64,000 nucleotides of DNA. Origin: Pseudomonas sp. (GTDB taxonomy: Bacteria > Pseudomonadota > Gammaproteobacteria > Pseudomonadales > Pseudomonadaceae). The first letter of the stretch is position 1. Every line of letters begins with the position of its first letter. The translations under genes were made by a program, and so were the position numbers. The DNA is taken from contig JAUYKV010000053.1 of assembly GCA_030699825.1 (NCBI GenBank), forward strand, positions 1 to 64,000, written 5' to 3'. Positions 36,059-44,287 of the stretch are shown here, piece after piece. The notes under the pieces were generated by a model. The model made no database searches and was not told where the DNA came from. It saw nothing but the letters and a program-made list of their open reading frames with translations.

Positions 36059-36077
36059 CTGCGACCCAGGGTCGCAG
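36059..36077. promoter_or_regulatory. 19-bp perfect palindrome upstream of moaB and downstream of the hemN paralogue
   Basis: ctgcgaccc, one central base, gggtcgcag. The loop is too short for a good terminator hairpin, so a protein-binding site is possible. Function unknown. Confidence 0.3.
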
Positions 36078-36092
36078 GGGGCTCGCACGCGA

Positions 36093-37451
36093 CTAAACCG
36101 CCCGGGAAACGGCCTGCACAGACAACGCTCCGCTGTAGCGATCGAACAACCGGCATACCGCGTGGACCAGCAAACGCCCGGACGGGAGAATAGCGATGGA
36201 GGCCGCGTTGAGGTTGATCAGGCCATCGCGCTGCATCTGCTCCAGGGCCGGCCAGGCATCGGCGAAATACTCGCGAAACACCAGGCCGAAGCGCGCCTCG
36301 ATGCGCCGAATATCCAGGCCGAAGTCACAGATCAGTCGCTCGATCACCTCGCCACGCAGACGGTCGTCGGGCCCGCAGCGAAAGCCGCGCCAGCTGGCCA
36401 ACTGACCCATGTCGAGCTGGCTCTGATAGCCCTGAATATCTCGACTGTTCTGCACGTAGAGGCCGTCGATCTGGCTGATGGCCGCAACACCCAGGCCGAT
36501 ATGATCGCAGCCCGTGTGCCGGCTGAAACCCTGGCAATTGCGCTGCAAATTGACATTTTCCTGGGCGATGACCAGATCGTCATCCGCCAGGGCGAACAAG
36601 CCCATGCCGATATAACGATAGCCTGCCAGACCGAGCTGCTCGACGCATTGCCGCTGCATCGCCAGCCGGTCCTCGCGGCCAGACAGACCGTTTACGGCAA
36701 ACTGCCCCAGCGGCCGATAGCGCTGCGGCGGACAGGCATAGTCGAAAACCGTCACCCGATTCGGCTGCAGCTCGATGATGGCTGCCACCTTGCGCGCGAA
36801 ACTTGCCCGGGTTTGCCAGGCACGGCCATAGCCGATATCGATATTCACCGAGCGATAGTTGAGCGCGCGGGCGGCATCGATCAGTGAGCGGATTTGCCTC
36901 GGGTCCTGCCAGGTCAGCGCCGCACCACTGACCGCGGCGATATCAGGCACACCGATACTGACGTGGTTGAAACCCAGCTCGCGCAGGCGGCCCATGGTGG
37001 CCCAGTCCGAATGGGGCAACTGGATCTCGATGCCGTAGTCGCCTTCGTCGTAGTCGAGAAAATTGAAACGTTGGCGCAGATGACCGATCAGCCTGTGCAG
37101 TTGATCGGCGCTGGGCATACTGCCGCCGGCCAGGTGAAACTGCTCGACGCGCTGCTGCGCCCCCAGGTGGCAGCCGATCATGTCGATCTCCCGCTCCAGG
37201 CGCGCCAGGTAGGCGGCGAAGACGCTTGGCGAGCAACTTGCACGCTGCTGGCCGTAGGCGCGGTTGACCGGCAACTGCACGGCAAGCGACAGCCCGCGCA
37301 GGGCCTGGCGACTGCCACGCAAGGCGCGCAGCAGATCCAGCGAACCGATACCGCGATGAAAGGCTGTGGTTTCGGGGTAGCAGCGATGGCCGGTATCGCT
37401 ATGGGCGTAGCGACCGAGCAGTTTGCTGTCCCAATTGATGGTTTCACGCAT
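36093..37451 (-). CDS. HemN-like protein lacking the radical-SAM cysteines
   Basis: At 452 aa this aligns over its whole length with oxygen-independent coproporphyrinogen III oxidase HemN (ending in the HemN C-terminal domain). The CxxxCxxC cluster motif is replaced by LPVNRAYGQQRASC: the three Cys positions read Asn, Gly and Arg. The glycine-rich SAM motif is AGGSMPS instead of GGGTPT, and IDLIYGLPKQT is IDIGYGRAWQT. The reading frame is otherwise clean, so this is a diverged paralogue and not decay. It cannot bind the catalytic 4Fe-4S cluster in the usual way. A DNR-like box at 37510 suggests use under denitrification, perhaps in heme binding or delivery (inference). Confidence 0.8.
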   Translation of the reverse strand: MRETINWDSKLLGRYAHSDTGHRCYPETTAFHRGIGSLDLLRALRGSRQALRGLSLAVQLPVNRAYGQQRASCSPSVFAAYLARLEREIDMIGCHLGAQQRVEQFHLAGGSMPSADQLHRLIGHLRQRFNFLDYDEGDYGIEIQLPHSDWATMGRLRELGFNHVSIGVPDIAAVSGAALTWQDPRQIRSLIDAARALNYRSVNIDIGYGRAWQTRASFARKVAAIIELQPNRVTVFDYACPPQRYRPLGQFAVNGLSGREDRLAMQRQCVEQLGLAGYRYIGMGLFALADDDLVIAQENVNLQRNCQGFSRHTGCDHIGLGVAAISQIDGLYVQNSRDIQGYQSQLDMGQLASWRGFRCGPDDRLRGEVIERLICDFGLDIRRIEARFGLVFREYFADAWPALEQMQRDGLINLNAASIAILPSGRLLVHAVCRLFDRYSGALSVQAVSRAV

Positions 37452-37509
37452 CTGGCTCTTCCCCGTATGACCGCGAGCACCAGTGTCGGGGTATTGCCGG
37501 CAAACCACA

Positions 37510-37523
37510 TTGACCTGAGTCAA
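37510..37523. promoter_or_regulatory. ANR/DNR-type box before the HemN-like gene
   Basis: TTGACCTGAGTCAA is a perfect palindrome matching eight of ten consensus positions, 59 bp upstream of ATG 37451. Confidence 0.65.
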
Positions 37524-37660
37524 CCCAGAGGGGAAAGTCGCGAGTCTGTGACGACCCGGTTCGCTCAAGCCATTGTGCCGCGCAGCCGATGCAGTCCGGA
37601 AGCATTCGCAGGCGCCAGGCTTGCCCGGATTGCATCGGCTCCAGGACAGCAGACTTCCCG

Positions 37661-37702
37661 TGGGAGCGGCTGGGCGGCACTCCGCCTTGGCCGCGATGGC
37701 CC
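37661..37702. repeat. REP-like palindrome after norR
   Basis: gtgggagcggctgggcggc followed by actccgccttggccgcgat, nearly the same as part of 19128-19203. It lies just beyond the norR stop. Confidence 0.55.
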
Positions 37703-37710
37703 CTGGCCAA

Positions 37711-39240
37711 TCACTTCAAGCGCAGACGCCGGGCCAGCTTGTGCAGGTTGCTCGGGTCGAGTTCGAGCAGACGCGCCGCGCTGGCCCAGTTATCGGCGCA
37801 CAACTCCAGAGCCTGCAGAATGCTCTGACGCTGACAGGCTTCGACAGCATCGCGCATCGAGCAGGCGGCAGGCATGGGCGTGCCCGGCTGCTCCAGTGGT
37901 TCGCTGGCGCCGGGCTGGCGAACCCCGCTATCGAGGTCGAGCAGGTCGGGGTCCAGGGTCAGAATCTGCGTGCGGCTGGCGCCGCGACTAAGCAGTTTGA
38001 GAGCCGCGCGACTGATCACATGTTCCAGTTCGCGCACATTGCCCGGCCACGCATAGGCCAGCAGGGCGCGCTCCGCCGCGGGCGACAGGCGCATGCTGCG
38101 CAAGCCCAGGCGAGCGCGATTGAGTTCGAGAAAGTGTCCGGCCAGCATCAATACATCGTTACCGCGCTCGCGCAACGGTGGAATCGGCACCGGATACACC
38201 GACAGGCGGTGGTAGAGATCGGCGCGAAAATGTCCGTCGCGAATGCCGTCCGGCAGGTGGCGATTGGTCGCGGCGATGATGCGCACGTCGACATGCAGCG
38301 GCTTGTCCGCACCCAGGCGCTGGATCTCGCCATTCTGCAGGGTACGCAACAGCTTGGCCTGCACGCTGAGGGGCAATTCGCCTACCTCGTCTAGCAGCAG
38401 GGTGCCACCATTGGCCGCATCGAATCGCCCGGGACGATCGCTGGTGGCGCCGGAAAAGGCGCCCTTGACGTGGCCGAACAGTTCGCTTTCGGCCAGCGAC
38501 TCGGGCAATGCCGCGCAGTTGACCTGAATCAGCGGCTTGTTGCGGCGCCGCGACAGGCGATGCAGGTGACGGGCGAACAACTCCTTGCCCACCCCGGTTT
38601 CGCCCAGCAACAGCACCGGCAACTCCGAGTCGGCCACCACCTCCAGCTCGCTCAGCAGTTGGTGGATGACCTGGCTATGGCCGAGAATTTCGCTTTCCTC
38701 GGTGACCAGGGCGGCCGTCTGCACATCGCTGCGGGCCAGGCGCAGGCTGCGGTTTTCCTGTTCCAGGCGAGTCACCCGCACCGCCGCTTCGATCATCAGG
38801 GCGTAGCGCTGCAGATCGCGCCGGGCGCTGCCGTCGAAAGTGCCGGCATGCAGCGTATCGAGGGTCAGCGCGCCCCACAGCTGGCCCTCGACGTACAGGC
38901 TCACGCCCATGCAGTCATGCACCGGCAAGGGTTCGCCGACATGTTCGTCGAGCAAGCCGTCATACGGGTCCGGCAGGCGGCTGTCCGGCTCGAACCAGGT
39001 TGGCTCGCGGGCGGCCATGATCGCCGCCAGTCGCGGGTGCTGGGCGATCACGAACCGCCGGCCGAGCGCCTCATGCACCAGGCCCACGGCCGCCAGTGGA
39101 CGCAGGCTGTCGCCATCCAGACGCAACAACCCCACCGCGCCACAATTGAAGTGTTCGCGCAGGGTATGCACCAGCCGCTGCAAGCGCACGGCATTGGGCA
39201 GTTCGGTAATCAGATCGGCGAGCAGACTGCTTTCCAGCAT
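37711..39240 (-). CDS. norR: NorR, NO-sensing sigma-54-dependent activator
   Basis: The protein has 509 aa: an N-terminal GAF domain (about 20-165) that in NorR carries the NO-binding non-heme iron, a central AAA+ domain (about 190-420) with Walker A LGETGVGKE, the sigma-54 contact loop GAFSGA and Walker B GGTLLLDEVGEL, and a C-terminal Fis-type helix-turn-helix (about 465-505). ATG 39240 is preferred because an upstream in-frame GTG (39252) lies inside a NorR site. It is divergent from ytfE across a three-site NorR enhancer. Confidence 0.93.
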   Translation of the reverse strand: MLESSLLADLITELPNAVRLQRLVHTLREHFNCGAVGLLRLDGDSLRPLAAVGLVHEALGRRFVIAQHPRLAAIMAAREPTWFEPDSRLPDPYDGLLDEHVGEPLPVHDCMGVSLYVEGQLWGALTLDTLHAGTFDGSARRDLQRYALMIEAAVRVTRLEQENRSLRLARSDVQTAALVTEESEILGHSQVIHQLLSELEVVADSELPVLLLGETGVGKELFARHLHRLSRRRNKPLIQVNCAALPESLAESELFGHVKGAFSGATSDRPGRFDAANGGTLLLDEVGELPLSVQAKLLRTLQNGEIQRLGADKPLHVDVRIIAATNRHLPDGIRDGHFRADLYHRLSVYPVPIPPLRERGNDVLMLAGHFLELNRARLGLRSMRLSPAAERALLAYAWPGNVRELEHVISRAALKLLSRGASRTQILTLDPDLLDLDSGVRQPGASEPLEQPGTPMPAACSMRDAVEACQRQSILQALELCADNWASAARLLELDPSNLHKLARRLRLK

Positions 39241-39297
39241 GGTATTTAACACCCTAATTGGTCGAGCGAACCCTAGCAGATCAGGGTTCGTTCGACC
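39241..39297 (+). promoter_or_regulatory. Three NorR enhancer sites (locus 2, norR-ytfE)
   Basis: GGTATTTAACACC (39241-39253), GGTCGAGCGAACC (39260-39272) and GGTTCGTTCGACC (39285-39297) all fit GT-N7-AC. Spacing is 19 and 25 bp, and the sigma-54 element starts 40 bp after the last site. Confidence 0.9.
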
Positions 39298-39337
39298 ATA
39301 TGAAATAAAAATACCTGTGTTTTCAAGTGCTCGATCT

Positions 39338-39353
39338 TGGCACGGGTACTGCT
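39338..39353 (+). promoter_or_regulatory. Sigma-54 promoter of ytfE
   Basis: TGGCACGGGTACTGCT matches TGGCAC-N5-TTGC with one mismatch. Transcription would start near 39364, about 34 bp before ATG 39398. Confidence 0.85.
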
Positions 39354-39397
39354 ATTGACCTGGTAACTCCTATTGATCGATGCACAAGGAAATCACC

Positions 39398-40063
39398 ATG
39401 AGTACAGCTTTTCTCGACCAGTCCCTTGGCAGTCTGGCTTGCGAGATACCCGGCGCCACACGGGTATTTCATGCCTTCAATCTCGATTTCTGCTGCGGCG
39501 GCCACAAGAGCCTGCGCGAGGCGGCCGCCCTGCGCGGCATCGAACCCGAAGAAATCGCCGCCGAACTGGACAGCCTGCAAGCCCAGGGCGGCACGCAACT
39601 GGACTGGCGCAGCGAGCCCAGTGCGCGCCTGATCGAGCATATCCTCAAGCGCTATCACGCCCGTCACCGCGAGCAATTACCGGAACTGATCCGCCTGGCC
39701 TGTCGGGTGGAGCAGGTCCATGGCGACCGCAGCGATTGTCCGAACGGCCTGGCCGACCTGCTGCGCGACATGCAACAGGAACTGGAGAGCCACATGCTCA
39801 AGGAAGAGCAGATCCTCTTTCCCATGCTCCTCAGCGGTTACGCCAGGCAGGCCAGTGCGCCGATCTCGGTGATGCGTTTCGAGCACGACCATCATGGCCT
39901 GGCCCTGGAGCGGATGGAAGCCCTGACCCATGGCATCACCCCGCCGGAAGACGCCTGCAACACCTGGCGCGCGCTATATCGCGGGCTGAACGAATTGCAC
40001 GATGACCTGATGCTGCACATCCATCTGGAAAACAACGTGCTGTTCGTCGCCGACCAGGCTTAG
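39398..40063 (+). CDS. ytfE: YtfE/RIC (DnrN) di-iron protein for repair of iron-sulfur clusters
   Basis: The 221-aa protein begins with the ScdA_N domain (DFCCGGHKSLREAA) and continues with a hemerythrin-like domain carrying the di-iron ligands: IEHILKRYHARHRE, ESHMLKEEQILFP, RFEHDHHG and HIHLENNVLF. It repairs Fe-S centres damaged by NO and is a classical NorR target. AAGGAA precedes ATG 39398. The NorR triplet and sigma-54 promoter upstream define its regulation. Confidence 0.94.
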   Translation: MSTAFLDQSLGSLACEIPGATRVFHAFNLDFCCGGHKSLREAAALRGIEPEEIAAELDSLQAQGGTQLDWRSEPSARLIEHILKRYHARHREQLPELIRLACRVEQVHGDRSDCPNGLADLLRDMQQELESHMLKEEQILFPMLLSGYARQASAPISVMRFEHDHHGLALERMEALTHGITPPEDACNTWRALYRGLNELHDDLMLHIHLENNVLFVADQA

Positions 40064-40141
40064 GGCCTGCCAATCAATAACTGCGACGTCTTGCCGGCCT
40101 TTTCGTCGGCCTTCGCCGTTATGGCAACGCTTGCATAGCAC

Positions 40142-40190
40142 CAGCCGCCTGCGACAGCCGCCTGCGACAGGCGGCTGCGACAGGCGGCTG
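40142..40190. repeat. Nested palindrome of tandem 13-mers after ytfE
   Basis: cagccgcctgcga is repeated twice and then appears twice in inverted form (caggcggctgcga), giving a cruciform-capable array. It lies between convergent genes ytfE and the TonB receptor and may terminate both. The rest of 40064-40218 shows no gene. Confidence 0.6.
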
Positions 40191-40218
40191 CCCGGACCTG
40201 CAAGCCCGGGCCTTGCGC

Positions 40219-42324
40219 TCAGAAATGGTAATTAAGGCCCACGCCGAGGCTGCGGCCATTACCGGAGAGGAAGGTCGGCTGGCTGGCGTTGGCGCGATTG
40301 CGGATCACGAAGCTGCTGGCGTAGACCTCGTCGCTGAGGTTCTCACCCTGCAGATAGAGACTCAGCTGCTCATCGACCCGATAATCGACCTTGAAGCCCC
40401 ACAGGGCGTAGGCGTCCTGGTAGTTGTCCGCCGTGTTGGCATGGTCGGTCGGCGTGTCCCGGGGAATCCAGCGCAGGTTGGGCCCGGCGCTCCAGGCGCC
40501 GCTGCGGTAGAGCAGTTCGCCGCCAAGCACCTGAAGCGGCACGCCGGCGATGCGGTTGCCGGCGAACTCGCCGCCACGGAAACGGAAATCGCTCAGGGTC
40601 CAGGCCAGGCGATAGGCGAACTCGCCGGGTGCGGCTGCCAGGCTCAGCCCCGGCAGCGTGCCGCTCAGGCCGAACTCGATGCCCTGATGGCGGGTGCGGC
40701 TGGCGTAGTTGTAGGTGCCCACCTTGACCCCCAGACTGTCGCTGGTGGAAATCAGCTCGTCGTCGACCTCGCTGCGGTACAGCGCCAGGCTCCAGGCGCT
40801 GGCGCCGATGCGGCCCTGGCCGCCGACCTCGACGGTGCTGGCGCGCTGCACATCGAGCTGCACCAGTTCGGCGCGAGCCATGGCCGGATTGGCCGGCGAT
40901 ACCGTGCCGCTGACGATTTCCCAGAAGGTCGGCGCCTCGTGGCTGCGGCTGATATTGGCGTACCAGCGCTGCTCCGGGGTGGGCGTCCAGTTCACCCCGA
41001 GCTTGGGGGTGAAGTAGTTCCAGTCCTGATCCAGGCGGGGACCCGCATTGGCCGAGCGCGCATCGCGGCGCACGTCGCTCCACTTGGTCTCGGCGACCAG
41101 GGTCCAGTCGCTGGCCAGGTGCCAGTCCAGCCCGGCGAGCAGGTCGAAATTCTCCGCAACCAGGTCGAAATCGCCGTAACGCTGCAGGCGCCGGCCATCC
41201 TGCGGGCTGTTGGCGTACAGCTCGCGGGCCATGTCGCTGTGCGACCAGCTGAGGCCCAGACGGTAGTCCAGCGCCTGCCAGTTGCCGTCGAGTTGCCACT
41301 GTGCGCCCAGGGTATCGCTGGCGGTCAGGGTGTGGCTGAGCGGATCGGTGAAGTCGTCGTCGGTGTGCTGGGCATAGACGCCGAGCCCCTGGCGCAAGTG
41401 CTCGTCGCCCCATTGCGTGCGGTTGGCGATGCGCAGCTGCTGGGTGTCGCGGTTCGGGTCGCGCCGGTAGACGTTGAGCAGGCGGTCCTGCGGCGTATTG
41501 CCGTCGCCCAGGACGCTGCGCGGATCGTCCTCCAGGCGCGCCTTGGGGATTACGTTGGGAATCTCGAAGGTCAGGTCGCTCCAGGACAGGTAGCTGCGGT
41601 TCTCGATGCCATCGGCCAGGCGCAGGCCGAAGTTGCTCTGCACGCTGCTGCGATGCGAGGCAGAGTGGTGGCGGTAGCCATCGTACTGATCCTGGCTGAC
41701 GCTGACCCGTCCATCCAGGTCGCCCTGCTGCATGCCAGCGGCGGCCTGCAGGCCATAACGGCCGAAGCTGCCGGCGTCCAGGCGCAGGTGGGCGCTTTCG
41801 TCGGCGCCGGTCAGCGACTGCAGGTCCAGCTCGCCGCCCAGGGTGGTGGCGCCGGGGCTGGTCGCGTTGGCACCGCGGCGGGCACTGATCAGAGCGCTGT
41901 TACGCGGCTCCAGCAGGCCGATGACGAAGGAGCCGTCGGCCTCGTTGAGCGGCAGGCCGTCCTGCAGCAACAGCACGCCACGGTTGACCGGGTTGCTCTG
42001 GATGCCCGAGCCGCGGATGTTCAGGCGCGGCTGGTCGGTGGCGCCGAAGAAGTCCTGGATGACGATGCCCGGCTGGAAGTCCAGCGCATCGCGCAGGGTG
42101 GCCAGGCGGGTTTCCCGCTGCGGCTCGACCAGGTTGGTGGCGCCCGGCACCCGCGCCAGGTGCCGCTGCTCCTGTTCCAGCGAGGTGCCTAGCGGCGCGG
42201 CCTGGCGCTGGCCGCTGACGGTCATGGCATCCAGCACCGTGATATCGGCAGCCAGGGCAAGGCACGGCATTGCCATGGACAAGGCCAGACTGAGCGCGGT
42301 TCTGGGCAAAGCGGGATGGGACAT
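40219..42324 (-). CDS. TonB-dependent outer-membrane receptor
   Basis: This 701-aa receptor has a signal peptide (cleaved near ALAAD), a TonB box-like ITVLDAMTVSG, a plug domain (LRDALDFQPGIVIQDFFG, then IRGSGIQSNPVNRGV) and a 22-strand barrel ending in aromatic NYHF. Substrate is unknown. It is the last gene of an operon with an ABC importer of the NitT/TauT type and a CopD-like membrane protein, 34 bp after the latter. This suggests coupled outer- and inner-membrane uptake of one compound. No Fur box was found near it. Confidence 0.85.
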   Translation of the reverse strand: MSHPALPRTALSLALSMAMPCLALAADITVLDAMTVSGQRQAAPLGTSLEQEQRHLARVPGATNLVEPQRETRLATLRDALDFQPGIVIQDFFGATDQPRLNIRGSGIQSNPVNRGVLLLQDGLPLNEADGSFVIGLLEPRNSALISARRGANATSPGATTLGGELDLQSLTGADESAHLRLDAGSFGRYGLQAAAGMQQGDLDGRVSVSQDQYDGYRHHSASHRSSVQSNFGLRLADGIENRSYLSWSDLTFEIPNVIPKARLEDDPRSVLGDGNTPQDRLLNVYRRDPNRDTQQLRIANRTQWGDEHLRQGLGVYAQHTDDDFTDPLSHTLTASDTLGAQWQLDGNWQALDYRLGLSWSHSDMARELYANSPQDGRRLQRYGDFDLVAENFDLLAGLDWHLASDWTLVAETKWSDVRRDARSANAGPRLDQDWNYFTPKLGVNWTPTPEQRWYANISRSHEAPTFWEIVSGTVSPANPAMARAELVQLDVQRASTVEVGGQGRIGASAWSLALYRSEVDDELISTSDSLGVKVGTYNYASRTRHQGIEFGLSGTLPGLSLAAAPGEFAYRLAWTLSDFRFRGGEFAGNRIAGVPLQVLGGELLYRSGAWSAGPNLRWIPRDTPTDHANTADNYQDAYALWGFKVDYRVDEQLSLYLQGENLSDEVYASSFVIRNRANASQPTFLSGNGRSLGVGLNYHF

Positions 42325-42358
42325 GAGGGACTCCAGGTAATGGCGAAAGGGAGACGGA

Positions 42359-42802
42359 TTACCAGCTCAGGTAGAACATGCCCTTGGCCAGCAGGACGAT
42401 GCCGACCATGTGGCTGAACACGCTGAGGTGGATGCGGCGGAAGTAGCGCGAATTCATGCGCCCGCTCCACAGCAGGAACATGGCGGTGAAGAAGTGTCCA
42501 AGCACGCTGCAGGCGAGGATGATTTTCAGGGTCAACAGGGTGGCGAAGGAGGACGCCAGCGGCGCACCCAGCGCCGGCCAGTAGCGCAGCCAGACCATGC
42601 CCAGACCGGCGCAGAACAGCACCAGCAGGACCCAGGGCATCAACCGCCGGGCACGCCGACCGATGCCCTGCTCGACCAGCCGCATCACCTCGGCCGGCAC
42701 GTGCTTGCGCACGCTTTCCAGGATCAGTACCTCGAAGAACACCGTGCCGATGAACATCAGCGCGGCAAACAGGTGCAGGGTGTGCAGGATCGGATAACTC
42801 AT
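42359..42802 (-). CDS. CopD-like four-helix membrane protein (copy 1)
   Basis: The 147-aa protein has four hydrophobic helices, a conserved start ILHTLHLFAALMFIGTVFFE, and a second His-containing segment (VLGHFFTAMF, then RIHLSVFSHMVGIVLLAKG). His residues at helix ends resemble those of CopD/cytochrome b-like proteins that bind heme or copper. ATG 42802 overlaps the ABC ATPase stop as ATGA. A close paralogue (46139-46582) follows nnrS copy 2, linking this family to NO stress. Function unknown. Confidence 0.75.
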   Translation of the reverse strand: MSYPILHTLHLFAALMFIGTVFFEVLILESVRKHVPAEVMRLVEQGIGRRARRLMPWVLLVLFCAGLGMVWLRYWPALGAPLASSFATLLTLKIILACSVLGHFFTAMFLLWSGRMNSRYFRRIHLSVFSHMVGIVLLAKGMFYLSW

Positions 42803-43500
42803 GACGGGCTCGACTCCAGGTTCATCAGGACGCTTTGCAGGTTGTTGGCGGTAGCGCGGCGCGCCTCGGCATCGGCAGGTTCGGCAATGCCGAAGCAACG
42901 CCCCCGGCCGCTGTCGAGCAGCACGCAGCGATCCACCAGTTCGATCAATTCATGGGGGTGATGGCTGACGCACAGCAGCGTCGCGCCGGTGTGTTCCAGG
43001 CCCTCGCGGCACAATTGCGTCAGCGCGCCGCGCAGGGCCGGATCGAGGGCGCTGAACGGCTCGTCGAGCAGCAGCAAGTCCGGCTGCACGGCGAAGGCGC
43101 GGGCCAGGGCCACGCGCTGCGCCATGCCGCCCGACAGCTGGCCCGGCCAGGCCTGGGCGTACTGCTCCAGGCCGACCCGCTGCAGCCAGTCGAGGGCCAA
43201 GCGACGCGCCGCCGCGGCGTCGTGACCGATCGCGCGCAGAGGGATCTCCAGGTTCTCGCCGACCCGGCACCAGGGCAGCAGACGCGGCTCCTGAAACACC
43301 AGCACGGCATGGCGGAAGTCGCTGCGGCACTGCCCGCCCTGGGCCGGCAGCAGCCCGGCGATCAGCTTCAACAGGCTGCTCTTGCCGGCGCCACTGGGGC
43401 CTAGGATGCCGACCCGCTCGCCCGCCTCCAGGCGCAGGTCGAAACCGTCCAGCACCGGCCGGCCGCCGAGCTGCAGATGGACATCGCGATAATCAAGCAT
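42799..43500 (-). CDS. ABC transporter ATPase, NitT/TauT type
   Basis: The 233-aa ATPase has Walker A LGPSGAGKS, Q-loop VFQEPRLLPW, signature LSGGMAQR and Walker B LLLLDEPFSALD. It powers import together with the permease, whose 3' end it overlaps by 8 bp. The family imports nitrate, sulfonates, thiamine precursors and similar organic compounds. The substrate here is not deducible. Confidence 0.88.
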   Translation of the reverse strand: MLDYRDVHLQLGGRPVLDGFDLRLEAGERVGILGPSGAGKSSLLKLIAGLLPAQGGQCRSDFRHAVLVFQEPRLLPWCRVGENLEIPLRAIGHDAAAARRLALDWLQRVGLEQYAQAWPGQLSGGMAQRVALARAFAVQPDLLLLDEPFSALDPALRGALTQLCREGLEHTGATLLCVSHHPHELIELVDRCVLLDSGRGRCFGIAEPADAEARRATANNLQSVLMNLESSPS

Positions 43501-44287
43501 GGGCCGCCACCTGCCAGCGGCTCAGGTAGCGCTGCAAGGGCTGCAGCAGACTGAACTCCAGGCCCGCCACCAGCAGCAGGAGCAGCAGGGTCCAGGCGTA
43601 CAGCCCGGCGCTGTCGAAGGTGCTGCGGGCGTTGGCCAGGGCGAAGCCAACACCGCTGTCGGCGCCCAGCACCTCGGCCATCACCACCAGGCGCACCCCG
43701 CCGCAGGCGGCGATCAACAGGGCAGCGGTGAGGGGCGCGGCCAGCGCCGGCACATACAGATAGCGCAACCGTTGCCAGGAACCGAGGCGATAGACATGGG
43801 CCATCTCGACCAATCCGCGGTCCACCAGCAGCATGCCCTTGACCGTGTTCACGTACATCCCCGGCGCCAGCATCAGCACGCTGATGAACACCACCATCGC
43901 CGAGCCGAGGCCGAACCAGAGCATCGCCAGCACCACCACGACCACCGGCGGGATCGCCATCAGCAACCAGCGCAAGGGTTCCAGCAGGCCGCGCAGGCGT
44001 GCATCCAGACCGGCCAGCACGCCGAGGCAGAAACCCAGCGTACAGCCCAGGCTAACGCCCAGACCGATACGGCCCAGAGTGACCAGCCCATGCTGGTGAA
44101 ACTCTCCATGCTGGTGAAACTCCTCGCCGCTGCCAAGCAGTTGCACCAACGCCTGCAGGGTCTGCCAGGGCGTGGCCATCAGCAGCGAACCGAGGCGTTG
44201 CGCGGCGATCTGCCAAGCGAGCAGCAACAGCAGCACACCGAGAGCCGCCCAGTAACGCGAGGTGGGGCCTTGGATCTGCAGTTTCAT
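43493..44287 (-). CDS. ABC transporter permease, NitT/TauT type
   Basis: The 264-aa permease has six helices and the EAA-like loop MAHVYRLGSWQRLRYLYVPAL. An 18-bp tandem duplication (about 44085-44120) repeats the residues EFHQHG in the first periplasmic loop. Its start overlaps by four bases the original stop of the binding-protein gene. Confidence 0.87.
   Translation of the reverse strand: MKLQIQGPTSRYWAALGVLLLLLAWQIAAQRLGSLLMATPWQTLQALVQLLGSGEEFHQHGEFHQHGLVTLGRIGLGVSLGCTLGFCLGVLAGLDARLRGLLEPLRWLLMAIPPVVVVVLAMLWFGLGSAMVVFISVLMLAPGMYVNTVKGMLLVDRGLVEMAHVYRLGSWQRLRYLYVPALAAPLTAALLIAACGGVRLVVMAEVLGADSGVGFALANARSTFDSAGLYAWTLLLLLLVAGLEFSLLQPLQRYLSRWQVAAHA

Noticed and set aside
40213..42192. 659-codon plus-strand open frame opposite the TonB receptor
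   Set aside because: Low-complexity Ala/Gly/Val composition and exact antisense position mark it as a shadow of the receptor gene.
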